A stretch of 64,000 bases of DNA, from assembly GCA_018266335.1 (NCBI GenBank), contig JAFEAR010000236.1, positions 1 through 64,000 on the forward strand, in the 5' to 3' direction. The stretch is from Bdellovibrionales bacterium. GTDB lineage: Bacteria > Bdellovibrionota > UBA2428. This document shows, in pieces, positions 26,938 to 35,350 of this stretch (within the stretch, counting starts at the first letter, position 1; the number at the start of each line of letters is the position of its first letter). Position numbers and translations under genes: made by a program. The notes under the pieces were generated by a model that was not told the origin of the DNA, searched no databases, and worked only from the letters and a program-made list of their open reading frames with translations.

Positions 26938-28206
26938 TTACGCAACTCTTTCCGTTATCGGAATAATTTCAGCACCTGTTTTAAGCTTATCAAGATAATC
27001 GGCCCATAGCTGCATCATTTTACGGCGTTCGACGAGATGTGCAGTGCGATTGTATGCACGTCCATTCGGGTCACGTACGGCATGGGCAAGCTGGTGTTCG
27101 ATATAATCAGGCCGTACTTGCAATACTTCATCCAGAATAGTGCGTGCCATTGCCCGAAAACCATGCCCGCTCATTTCATCTTTGGCAAATCCCATGCGCC
27201 GCAATGCTGCCAGAATTGCGTTATCGCTCATTGGTCGGCCATTAGTACGCGCGCCTGGAAACACAAAACGATCATTGCCAGTCAGTGCCTGCAGTTCCTG
27301 CAGAATCTCAACAGCTTGAGTGGATAGTGGAACAAGGTGTGACTCTCGCATTTTCATGCGTTCAGCGGGAATATTCCATTCAGCTCGATCAAGGCTAATT
27401 TCAGTCCATTCGGCTTTGCGTAATTCACCCGGACGAACAAAAACAAGTGGCGCGATTCGTAACGCGCATTTGGTCACAAAATAACCTTGATAGCCATCTA
27501 TAGCGCGAAGTAACGCGCCGATGGCTTTGGGCTCAGTAATTGCAGCATGATGAGTTTGTTTGACTGAGGGAAGGGAGCCACGCAAATCAGGGGAGGGATC
27601 GCGTTCGGCGCGACCAGTGGCTATCGCATAGCGAAATACCTGACTGCAATTCTGATGTGCCCGATGGGCTGTTTCGAGTGCGCCGCGCGATTCGATTCTA
27701 CGCAATACAGAGAGTAATTCAGGGGCCGTTATGCTAGCGATAGGCTGCTTGCCGATCCATGGAAAAATATCACGTTCCAGTCTGCGAATGATCTTGTCAG
27801 CGTGAGAGGCTGCCCATTCTATCGAAAACTTGGTAAACCATTCGCGTGCAACTTCTTCAAATGAATCGATTGCAGGTAATCCTTCAGCGATACGTCGATC
27901 AGCTTCCAGTGCTTTTACTTGTTCGGTTTTGTCTGCTTTGCGAACATCACTGGGATCGATACCGGTTGCGACAAGGCGACGCCCTTCATCGGCTCTGTCA
28001 CGTGCTTCCTTTAATCCAATGTCCGGATAAACACCAACAGAAAGCGTTTTGCGTTTGCCGCCGATACTGTAATCCAATCGCCACCATTTTGCGCCGTTAG
28101 GTTTAATCAGCAGATATAACCCATCGCCATCACTTAAGCGCAGGGTTTTATCGGCGGGTTTTGTGTTGCGGATGATTACATCCGCTTTAATGAGATGTCT
28201 TGCCAT
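26938..28206 (-). CDS. int: P4-type tyrosine integrase
   Basis: This 422-aa integrase has the DUF4102 arm-binding N-terminus (LRLSDGDGLYLLIKPNGAKWW, about 25-45, and LSVGVYPDIGLKEARD). A core-binding SAM-like domain follows (about 110-200), then the catalytic domain with RPGEL at about 257, HGFRAMART at about 347 and the nucleophile tyrosine in AYNRTAHLVERR near 385. It catalyses site-specific insertion and excision of the element. The ATG at 28206 begins MARHL; an upstream ATG at 28224 is less typical. CAGTAAC heptamers start immediately upstream, consistent with arm sites or autoregulation. Confidence 0.95.
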   Translation of the reverse strand: MARHLIKADVIIRNTKPADKTLRLSDGDGLYLLIKPNGAKWWRLDYSIGGKRKTLSVGVYPDIGLKEARDRADEGRRLVATGIDPSDVRKADKTEQVKALEADRRIAEGLPAIDSFEEVAREWFTKFSIEWAASHADKIIRRLERDIFPWIGKQPIASITAPELLSVLRRIESRGALETAHRAHQNCSQVFRYAIATGRAERDPSPDLRGSLPSVKQTHHAAITEPKAIGALLRAIDGYQGYFVTKCALRIAPLVFVRPGELRKAEWTEISLDRAEWNIPAERMKMRESHLVPLSTQAVEILQELQALTGNDRFVFPGARTNGRPMSDNAILAALRRMGFAKDEMSGHGFRAMARTILDEVLQVRPDYIEHQLAHAVRDPNGRAYNRTAHLVERRKMMQLWADYLDKLKTGAEIIPITERVA

Positions 28207-28208
28207 TA

Positions 28209-28316
28209 CAGTAACTCCCAACAAGAATGCAGTAACTTTTCATGATAAAAACAGTAACAAGGGGTGTTACTGTAAAAGTTACTGCTGATTATATCGGATA
28301 TTGGTGGTTGTTACTG
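28209..28316. repeat. Cluster of six CAGTAAC/GTTACTG heptamers (att arm region)
   Basis: CAGTAAC occurs at 28209, 28230 and 28252, and its complement GTTACTG at 28266, 28278 and 28310. The array is symmetric about 28259-28265. The middle pair forms the 21-bp repeat shared with 422-442. Tyrosine integrases of the P4 type bind short repeated arm sites next to the core, so this is likely the arm half of an attachment site and possibly the int operator. Confidence 0.6.
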
Positions 28317-28637
28317 GAATTCTTTGGACGCAATAAAGCCTATAAGCTGTGTATTTTCTTTGCGTTATAGACTTTATTGGACATCGTTGGATCTTCAATT
28401 GGTGGTGGGGTGGAACCCTGCGCCAAACCTATGTAACTCAGCTCCTTACGACCGCTGCGAACTCCTGCGGAAAGGTGCGGAACCCAGCCCCTACTGCCGC
28501 TAATCCTACCAGTTCAGCCTGGCCGAGGTCACCTGCCTACCGCATCACGCAGGACGCCAGTTCGATTCCCGTTTGCGGAATTGAACCCGCGTCCGCAATA
28601 CGTCTACGCCGGCCCGATCGCAGCCGACTGGAGCTGG
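28317..28637. other. Junction region with inverted repeat and tRNA-like debris
   Basis: CAATAAAGCCTATAA near 28331 faces TTATAGACTTTATTG near 28364, giving an inverted repeat with one mismatch separated by about 19 bp. This could be part of the recombination core. Downstream, composition turns GC-rich. T-arm-like strings (GTTCGATTCCCG on plus, GGTTCAATTCCGC on minus, at 28560-28590) appear, but no complete tRNA folds from them. The region is probably the boundary between the integrative element and the GC-rich defence island. Confidence 0.35.
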
Positions 28638-29384
28638 TCACGCCAGCCGGACAGGCCGTGCAACTTTTGGCCGGCGAGCTGAACTCGCGGTCTTCAGGTT
28701 GGCTTCACGGCTGAGAATCCGAAGAACCGCTTGGTCATGGTGGAACGCTCGGAATGCCTCAGTCACGGCGCTGTCCAGGAACGTTGCCGTGGTCTGGCCG
28801 TCAGCCGGGGCGGAAACGATGCCATCCGGAATGTCCCGCGACCAACCCCTGGCAGCCCGAAACCCACTCACCATGTGCGAGAAGTACGGCCATGCGTGGT
28901 CAAGGTGTGCGTCGTCGATAGTGACCATCTTGCCGGTCAACTCGCACTCAACCCGGCCCTGATCGTCGCCGTACTGTGCAAACGCCTGCTTCTTGGCGAG
29001 GACGAGGTCGAGAGCGACCGCCTGTCGACATGCACCGTAGAAGTCCTTCGACCGGTCCCCTGATAGGCCTTTTACGGCCCAGATGTACGAAAAGTCCGTG
29101 GCGGACCCGTCCAGTCGAACCACCCAAAAGCCAGAGTTGCTCCAGCCCGTCCCGGTGTTCAGGCGCCGCTCGAAGTGGCCGATCTGGCCACAACCCTTCG
29201 CCGGCTCACCAACCTCGTCAAGAATCGGGTCATACCGTTCGATGAGCGCCACGAGGTCGGCGTGGTCCCCTGGGTCAGAGATGCGATCCCCGTCCTGGTA
29301 CCGGTGTAGCAGCGCCTTGTAATGGTCCAGTGCGCTTTTCTGGGTTCGGAAGCTCCGCGAGCCGATTACGACAGGTTTGGCCAT
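28638..29384 (-). CDS. DCL/DUF3223 family protein with HNH-like tail
   Basis: This 248-aa protein fits the DCL (DUF3223) family in its first half: SRSFRTQKSALDHYKALLHRY, YQDGDRISD, DLVALIERYDPILDE, GFWVVRLDG. The second half contains VECELTGKMVTIDDAHLDHAWP-YF, with a C-x-x-T-G then H-x-D-H pattern that resembles HNH nuclease motifs. It may therefore be a DNA endonuclease, although the last metal ligand is not obvious. The family has no settled role in bacteria. The gene follows herA by 40 bp and an AGGAGAA site precedes its start, so it is the third gene of the nurA-herA operon. Confidence 0.7.
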   Translation of the reverse strand: MAKPVVIGSRSFRTQKSALDHYKALLHRYQDGDRISDPGDHADLVALIERYDPILDEVGEPAKGCGQIGHFERRLNTGTGWSNSGFWVVRLDGSATDFSYIWAVKGLSGDRSKDFYGACRQAVALDLVLAKKQAFAQYGDDQGRVECELTGKMVTIDDAHLDHAWPYFSHMVSGFRAARGWSRDIPDGIVSAPADGQTTATFLDSAVTEAFRAFHHDQAVLRILSREANLKTASSARRPKVARPVRLA

Positions 29385-29424
29385 CTCTCATTTCTCCTGG
29401 CCCACAAGTGCCGAATGTCGGTGG

Positions 29425-31539
29425 TCACTTGTGAGCTCTAATCCAAGTCTTGCCCGTGGACGTGCTCTTGAAAGTCTCCCATCCCCTGGGTTGTGAGCCG
29501 AAAATCGCGTTCATCGCCTTTGAAACCAGGTTGTACGCAAACTGACGGCGGTCTTCCAAGTGTTCCGGCAGGTGGTCAATCAGAGACTGCTGAACTCCAT
29601 ACCAAGGCATGCCATTCGACGATTCAAGCTTCTGGAGGATGTCGGCATCTCCTCGCAAGGCATCAATCGCTCGCTGCTCTATGGTTGCCATGACGTCCAC
29701 TGGCTCGGAGTCTTCGAGACCAGTCTCAGCGGAAAAGAGCGAGCCTGAAGCATTCGAGTCTGGAACCCGAGCTGCCGCAGCACTCTGCTTCATTCCAGAG
29801 AAAGTGCGGCGCAGCGTTTGCGCATATGTATTCCCTGCGGGTTGGTTGTAGTCATGGTCCCGCATTGAATACATCTTCTCGAACGACAGTGCGCGGAGGC
29901 TGACGGGATAAGGTTTGCCTCCCACCGAGCTCCAGAACACACCTTGGCCTGGGATCGGCTCATTGAGTAGCGAACTCAAAAGGTCGTCACTGAAATGGGC
30001 GTTGGCTCGTTTCAGGGATGCAAGGTCAGCTGCGGACAACAGATGGAAGATGAACCAGTTGTCGCCCTGGCTGAGGATCTCGACTGGAATGCTGCCAGGT
30101 TGCTGCGTGATCAGCAGTGCCCCCAAGTCGTATTTACGACCTTCCTTCACCCAGGCAATGTAAGGCTCGGCGGCAGGTGCGTTCTCGTTCAACACGGATT
30201 GCGCTTCTTCGACGACGGCGATTGTCGGGATGGTCTTGGGGTCGGCGGCCGTGAACTCTTGCTGGTTCCGATCGAAGATCCGGCGCAGAATCAGGCCAGA
30301 GAGCACCAGGGACTGGCCACCGCGCATCTGGGAGACGTCGATAACGCACAGCTTTCCCTCGGAAAGCGCATGAACCAGCATGTCCATGAGCTGGCTGCTC
30401 TTGTCATGCAGCATCTTCACGATCGCCGTCATGTTGCCCCGGGCTGCCAGCGCCTCCGCCTCCTGTCGCTGAGGGTCGAGATCGAGCAGTCCACATACGT
30501 CTTCGAGCGGCGTGGTATTGCCATTGGCATCTATCAGATTGACCAACGACTCCCAACGATCTTGTGGAAGCCCTCTGAGTTTCCGCACGTTCTGCTGTTC
30601 CTGGCGCTCTGCCCCGAGCGCAATTGAAATCACATCGCCAGGGCGAAGGCGGCGGATATCAAGCTTGATACCGCCAGCAACGAACGATTGGTAGAAAGGG
30701 CTTGGATTCTTTCGGTCGGTGAAAACGACAACCTTGTCTTCCAGCGCCGGGACATCACAAAGGCCGGGCCGGCCCTTGTCGTCTGGCCAGAAATACTCCC
30801 CATCCGGGTCAAATATGACCGTGCCCACAGGGACCTGCTTGCCTGCGCGCTTGGTCACGAAGGGCGTGTTTTCGTAGAGCTTCGAGAAAAGCAGTTTGTT
30901 GAGGTTGGATTTACCGAAGCCCGCTCGCGCAAAGATGAAGCTGCGGCGAGAGACCAGGGACTCGATCGGGAAGCGAACCAACACCTCTGGGTCTACCACC
31001 TGCATCCATTCCTGCGATTGGAATGATTTGTTGCCGGCAGCGTAGATGTATTCCCCGAAGGCAAGATGGCCTATAGGGGCACCATCAATGTTGTGTCCAG
31101 CGATCTCGCGCAACACCTCGGCGCTTGGAAAGGCAACCTTGCTGCCAACATGGGGAAGTCGACGATGGGAGGGAACGAATGTCAGCCCGTTGCCGTTCTT
31201 GCGTAGAACACCGAGCACGCGGATGTTGATCCGATACTTGAGATACTGCTCACGCAAATCCTCCGGAATAGGTCTTTCCTCGCGAACTGCACGGATGTTG
31301 AATTCCTCGCCGGAGCCGAACGACAGCTTGCCCTCAGAGGAAAAGGAGGCAATGCGCCCCAACACTGCTTCATCCGGCGTCTCCAGTTGGACGATGAGGA
31401 ATTGCCCGTGCATTGGGATGTTCTGGAACTCGTTTCGGTACGGCAAAACGAGGTCGGCGTGGAATTCCATGCCCCCCTGCTGGAAGCCACGAAAGATCCC
31501 GACGACCTGTTCTCTGGGAAAGAGTTGGATTTCTGCCAT
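29425..31539 (-). CDS. herA: HerA-like DUF87 ATPase/translocase
   Basis: This 704-aa protein has a HerA/FtsK-superfamily motor. It starts with an N-terminal beta-barrel-like region (1 to about 190). Walker A ARAGFGKSN is at about 203, FDPDGEYFW at about 245, and Walker B TIAVVEEAQSVL at about 438, with LLITQQPGSIP at about 470 as the sensor/arginine-finger region. A C-terminal extension of about 140 residues is unusual and shows no domain I recognise. HerA hexamers pump DNA and power the NurA nuclease in end resection, and bacterial HerA proteins are also motors of several anti-phage systems. The gene is 11 bp after nurA and 40 bp before the DCL gene. Confidence 0.88.
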   Translation of the reverse strand: MAEIQLFPREQVVGIFRGFQQGGMEFHADLVLPYRNEFQNIPMHGQFLIVQLETPDEAVLGRIASFSSEGKLSFGSGEEFNIRAVREERPIPEDLREQYLKYRINIRVLGVLRKNGNGLTFVPSHRRLPHVGSKVAFPSAEVLREIAGHNIDGAPIGHLAFGEYIYAAGNKSFQSQEWMQVVDPEVLVRFPIESLVSRRSFIFARAGFGKSNLNKLLFSKLYENTPFVTKRAGKQVPVGTVIFDPDGEYFWPDDKGRPGLCDVPALEDKVVVFTDRKNPSPFYQSFVAGGIKLDIRRLRPGDVISIALGAERQEQQNVRKLRGLPQDRWESLVNLIDANGNTTPLEDVCGLLDLDPQRQEAEALAARGNMTAIVKMLHDKSSQLMDMLVHALSEGKLCVIDVSQMRGGQSLVLSGLILRRIFDRNQQEFTAADPKTIPTIAVVEEAQSVLNENAPAAEPYIAWVKEGRKYDLGALLITQQPGSIPVEILSQGDNWFIFHLLSAADLASLKRANAHFSDDLLSSLLNEPIPGQGVFWSSVGGKPYPVSLRALSFEKMYSMRDHDYNQPAGNTYAQTLRRTFSGMKQSAAAARVPDSNASGSLFSAETGLEDSEPVDVMATIEQRAIDALRGDADILQKLESSNGMPWYGVQQSLIDHLPEHLEDRRQFAYNLVSKAMNAIFGSQPRGWETFKSTSTGKTWIRAHK

Positions 31540-31550
31540 GTTGTTCTCCC

Positions 31551-32693
31551 TTATCCGTACCGACGCTGCGCAGGATCGGCGTCCTGCAGCTGAAACGCAT
31601 CCAATGTACCCGCGTCACCGCCGAGACTCGAACGCACACCCTCGTAGATGAAGTCCTGCAAAATATCGAAGTCGAAATCGACCAGCGCCGCATTTTCATG
31701 CGCCTTTTGCAGGCAGCGTGGGTAATGGGGAACGGGAAAACCGTTGATCGCATCCGCAAGCATTGACCCGAGAATTGCCTGGGACTCGCTGACTTGTGGA
31801 ACAAAGATGTCGATTGGCCACACGGGATCACGGCGGTGGGAGCCAAACTTCACCAGGAACATCTTGCCGCCGACAAACTTGTTGATTTCGCCGCCCTCGC
31901 CAGTTCGGTCATCGCCTCGTGCGAACTCCGACCAGACGTATGCCTTTTCCTCCACTTCGCGGGGTACCTCGACGTAGGCGGGGTAATCAGTCTGAAGGAC
32001 GCCTTCCAGAGCCATGGCCAAGCGATACCGAGAAAGCACCTTGCTGTGCTTGGCTACACCCGCGAGATATACCCGCCGCCGGCTCTTGCTCCATTGTTTG
32101 TCGATACGCTCCTTCATTCCTTGGAGCAGACGCTGGAATAGGTCTTTGGCGAACACCTTGCTTCGCAGAAGGCCGTCGCAGATGATCAACGTGTCAGTGC
32201 CGTAATCTTTATCGAGGATCTTGAACAGGATCGCCCACTCGACCAGCTCCCGATAAACCTGAACCCAGCTGGGAGAAACCGGTTTGCCACTATCCGTCGG
32301 CCGGATCATGTGGGAGAGCGCCTGCAGGCTGTCTACTCCCAAGAAAACCATCATTTCACCCAGTGCCGTTTTGGGCGTCCCGTCCTCAGCGAACTGGCGC
32401 TGGTTAAGTTTCTGCACCGGTGTCGTGGGCGAGACTGCCTCCAGGCAGTACTCGTTGTTGCTGCTATCGACGACTCGGACCAACTGAATCAGAAAGGGGT
32501 CGAACTGAAGCTGGTTATTTCCCCCATCGGTGCCAACCAGTGAGATCGACGTCGTGGCGCGTGGCTGGATTCGGCGCGTGGCACTCTTCAACGGCTGGAT
32601 TTCTTCTCGCAGAGCATCCAGCACCCCCTGATCGGTTCCGATGCAGTCAGCGATGGCCTCTTTCAGTTGGGCCTGGCTTGCCGGGTCAATCAT
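31551..32693 (-). CDS. nurA: NurA-domain nuclease
   Basis: This 380-aa protein shows the NurA pattern. It has an early acidic strand SLVGTDGGNNQL (about 50-61), a second acidic strand LIICDGLLRSK near 166-176, the KHSKVLSRY-type helix (AGVAKHSKVL) near 210, and a C-terminal GFPVPHYPRCLQKAHENAAL segment near 328. NurA is an RNase H-like nuclease that trims DNA ends when complexed with HerA. The gene lies directly before herA on the minus strand, the usual partnership. Motif spacing looks complete, but the assignment comes from motifs only. It diverges from the WYL regulator, with 253 bp between them. Confidence 0.78.
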   Translation of the reverse strand: MIDPASQAQLKEAIADCIGTDQGVLDALREEIQPLKSATRRIQPRATTSISLVGTDGGNNQLQFDPFLIQLVRVVDSSNNEYCLEAVSPTTPVQKLNQRQFAEDGTPKTALGEMMVFLGVDSLQALSHMIRPTDSGKPVSPSWVQVYRELVEWAILFKILDKDYGTDTLIICDGLLRSKVFAKDLFQRLLQGMKERIDKQWSKSRRRVYLAGVAKHSKVLSRYRLAMALEGVLQTDYPAYVEVPREVEEKAYVWSEFARGDDRTGEGGEINKFVGGKMFLVKFGSHRRDPVWPIDIFVPQVSESQAILGSMLADAINGFPVPHYPRCLQKAHENAALVDFDFDILQDFIYEGVRSSLGGDAGTLDAFQLQDADPAQRRYG

Positions 32694-32878
32694 GCTCCCT
32701 CCCGGCTTTTCGCAGCTTCAACGCGATGCCAGCCCTTGTTGGGGAGTCCTGGCTGGGCCCTACGGTTTCCACTCATGCGGGTTCGCTCCTTTTCTATAGA
32801 GAGCGATCCGCCTGCTGCTGCATGGTCATAATCATAAGAATGCGGACGTGGGCGCTCTGGGAATCGCATAGACGGATT

Positions 32879-32899
32879 GTAGTGCGTGCCATATACTAC
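32879..32899. promoter_or_regulatory. GTAGT-N11-ACTAC inverted repeat in divergent promoter region
   Basis: This perfect 5-bp inverted repeat with an 11-bp spacer lies 48 bp upstream of the WYL gene start. It overlaps a -10-like TATACT at 32892-32897. The gap between nurA and the WYL gene must carry both promoters, so this is a candidate WYL operator. Confidence 0.3.
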
Positions 32900-32946
32900 C
32901 CGCAACTATCATCACAAGCATTTGTTAACCCGCATGAGCCCCAAGG

Positions 32947-33840
32947 ATGTCTGACGAACAGCTTGACGACCTTACTCAGCCGCAGCGCGATCGCCTTGCC
33001 TTCGTGGAACTGCGCGTGCGCTTCATCGGAGATATCCGCCGCCAGGACTTGGTGTCGCGGTTTGGAATCCAGTCGGCCGCCGCCACGCGTGATCTGGCGA
33101 TCTACAAGGAGCTGGCACCAGGCAACATCGATTACGACACCAAGGCCAAGTGCTATGTCCTTGGAGAGGACTTCAAACCGCTCTTCGACTTTCCGCCTGA
33201 GCGGGTCCTGTCCTGGCTGACGCAAGGCTTCGGAGACGGCGAGCCCTCGAAGCTCAAGGCGTGGGTGGCAAGTGAGATCCCGTCAAGGCTCACGCACCCC
33301 GACCTGGATGTGCTGGCTTGTGTGACCCGGGCAATCCATCAGGAGTGTCCGATCCGTGTCGAGTATCACTCGATCTCAAGCGGCCAGACCGAGCGTCAAA
33401 TCGTTCCCTTTGCGCTGATCGACAACGGCCTGCGCTGGCACGTCCGCGCCTTCGATCGGAAGTCCCAAGAGTTCCGGGATTTCGTCATCACCCGAATCAG
33501 GCGCCCGGTCTTGTTGCGTGATGTAGACGTGCAGGCCCATGAGCGCGGCGACCAGGACATCCAATGGACGCGAATCGTCGAGCTGGAACTGATTCCCCAT
33601 CCGGACCAGCCACGTGCTGAGGTTACGGAGATGGACTACGGCATGCGGGATGGCGTGCTGCGCATGAAGCTCCGTGCCGCCACGGCTGGATACATTCTGC
33701 GCAAGTGGAGTGTCGACAGCTCGCCCGATCACAGCCTGAGAGGGCCGGAGTACCGGCTCTGGCTAAAGAACCCCTTGGCCCTTTACGGCGTCAGGAACGC
33801 GGTGCTCGCGCCTGGCTACCGATCGCCGGACCAAGCATGA
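32947..33840 (+). CDS. WYL-domain regulator of the type I RM operon
   Basis: This 297-aa protein resembles BrxR/CapW-type regulators. It has an N-terminal winged helix (LRVRFIGDIRRQDLVSRFG then SAAATRDLAIYKEL, about 20-60). The WYL domain covers about 130-205, with IRVEYHSISSGQTERQIVPF and LRWHVRAFDRKSQEFRDFVI. A C-terminal WCX-like domain follows. Such proteins repress restriction and other defence operons until a signal, probably nucleic acid, is bound. It is the first gene of the plus-strand operon, 13 bp before the first hsdM, and faces the nurA-herA operon, so it may control both directions. Confidence 0.9.
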   Translation: MSDEQLDDLTQPQRDRLAFVELRVRFIGDIRRQDLVSRFGIQSAAATRDLAIYKELAPGNIDYDTKAKCYVLGEDFKPLFDFPPERVLSWLTQGFGDGEPSKLKAWVASEIPSRLTHPDLDVLACVTRAIHQECPIRVEYHSISSGQTERQIVPFALIDNGLRWHVRAFDRKSQEFRDFVITRIRRPVLLRDVDVQAHERGDQDIQWTRIVELELIPHPDQPRAEVTEMDYGMRDGVLRMKLRAATAGYILRKWSVDSSPDHSLRGPEYRLWLKNPLALYGVRNAVLAPGYRSPDQA

Positions 33841-33853
33841 AGAGAACGACTTG

Positions 33854-35350
33854 ATGCAAGAAGCTCCGATCAACCTCAGTCAGCTCGAAAGCCACCTTTG
33901 GGAATCCGCCAACATCCTGCGCGGCCCAGTGGATGCGGCCGACTTCAAGACCTACATCTTCCCGCTGCTGTTCTTCAAGCGAATCTGTGATGTCTGGGAT
34001 GAGGAGTACGACGAAATCGTCGCCGAGACCGGTGATGCTGAATTGGCCTTGTTCCCCGAATCGCACCGGTTCCAGATCCCTGACGACTGTCACTGGAATG
34101 ACGTCCGCGCCGTGGCGACCAATGTTGGCAACGCCCTTCAGCGCGCCATGCGCGAGATCGAGAAGGCCAACCCGGACACCCTATACGGGGTATTCGGCGA
34201 CGCCCAATGGACCAACAAGGATCGGCTCTCCGACGCGCTGCTCAAGGATCTGATCGAGCATTTCTCGCGCATCTCCTTCGGCAACAAGAACATCGCCTCC
34301 GATGTGCTGGGCGATGCCTACGAGTACCTGATCAAGAAATTTGCCGACGCCACCAACAAGAAGGCCGGTGAGTTCTATACCCCGCGCAGCGTCGTTCGGC
34401 TGATGATCGAGATGCTCGACCCCAAAGAGGGCGAAACCATCTACGACCCGGCCTGTGGCACGGGCGGCATGTTGCTGGCAGCCGTTCAGCACGTTCAAGA
34501 ACAGCATGGCGACGTGAAGCGCCTGTGGGGCAAGCTCTACGGGCAGGAGAAAAACCTCACCACCTCGTCTATCGCCCGCATGAACTTGTTCCTGCACGGC
34601 ATCGAAGATTTCCAGGTGGTGCGCGGCGATACCCTGCGCAACCCGGCGTTCTTCGAAGTCGACCGCCTGGCCACGTTCGATTGCGTGATCGCCAATCCAC
34701 CCTTTTCCCTCGAAAAGTGGGGCGAAGACCTATGGGTGAACGATCCCTTCGGGCGCAACTTCGCCGGGCTGCCCCCGTCCAGCAGCGGTGACTTCGCCTG
34801 GGTGCAGCACATGGTCAAGTCGATGGCCGACGTCAGCGGCCGGATGGCCGTGGTGTTGCCCCAGGGCGCGCTGTTTCGCAAAGGAGCCGAGGGCAGTATC
34901 CGCCAAAAGCTACTGGAGATGGATCTGGTCGAGGCGGTCATCGGCCTGGCGGCCAACCTTTTCTATGGCACAGGCCTCGCCGCTTGCATCCTGGTACTGC
35001 GCAAGAAGAAGCCGGCCCAGCGCCGCAAGAAGGTGATGATCGCTGACGCCTCTAGGCTCTTCCGGCGCGGCCGGGCGCAGAACTATCTGGAGCCGCCGCA
35101 CGCCCTCGAAATCCAGGGCTGGTTCGAGAAGTTCGAGAATGTAGAGGACGCGGTGCGCATTGTCGGTCTCGATGAAATCAAGGCCGAGGACTGGACGTTG
35201 AATATCTCGCGCTATGTCCTGCCGCCTTTGCAAGAGGATATACCGCCGCTGCCGGAGGCCATCGAGTCGTTCAAGAGCGCACTCACCCGCTGCCGAGAAG
35301 CGGAGGACAGGCTGGCCACGGTCATGGTGGAAGGAGGCTGGCTGCAATGA
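33854..35350 (+). CDS. hsdM: Type I RM methyltransferase subunit HsdM, copy 1
   Basis: This 498-aa N6-adenine methyltransferase has an N-terminal helical HsdM_N domain (LSQLESHLWESANILRG, FPLLFFKRICDVWDEEY). The SAM-binding motif YDPACGTGGML is at about 196-206, FYTPRSVV precedes it, and the catalytic NPPF is at about 280. The ATG at 33854 was chosen over a TTG one codon earlier. Its stop overlaps the ATG of a second hsdM (ATGA). Both catalytic motifs are intact. The paralogue next door suggests a heteromeric methyltransferase with the single HsdS. Confidence 0.95.
   Translation: MQEAPINLSQLESHLWESANILRGPVDAADFKTYIFPLLFFKRICDVWDEEYDEIVAETGDAELALFPESHRFQIPDDCHWNDVRAVATNVGNALQRAMREIEKANPDTLYGVFGDAQWTNKDRLSDALLKDLIEHFSRISFGNKNIASDVLGDAYEYLIKKFADATNKKAGEFYTPRSVVRLMIEMLDPKEGETIYDPACGTGGMLLAAVQHVQEQHGDVKRLWGKLYGQEKNLTTSSIARMNLFLHGIEDFQVVRGDTLRNPAFFEVDRLATFDCVIANPPFSLEKWGEDLWVNDPFGRNFAGLPPSSSGDFAWVQHMVKSMADVSGRMAVVLPQGALFRKGAEGSIRQKLLEMDLVEAVIGLAANLFYGTGLAACILVLRKKKPAQRRKKVMIADASRLFRRGRAQNYLEPPHALEIQGWFEKFENVEDAVRIVGLDEIKAEDWTLNISRYVLPPLQEDIPPLPEAIESFKSALTRCREAEDRLATVMVEGGWLQ

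Noticed and set aside
422..28285. CRISPR array
   Set aside because: The repeated heptamers are too short and too few and have no constant spacer length. No cas gene is in the window.
28400..28637. Possible tRNA genes
   Set aside because: T-arm-like strings exist on both strands, but no acceptor stem, D-arm and anticodon arm could be assembled around them.
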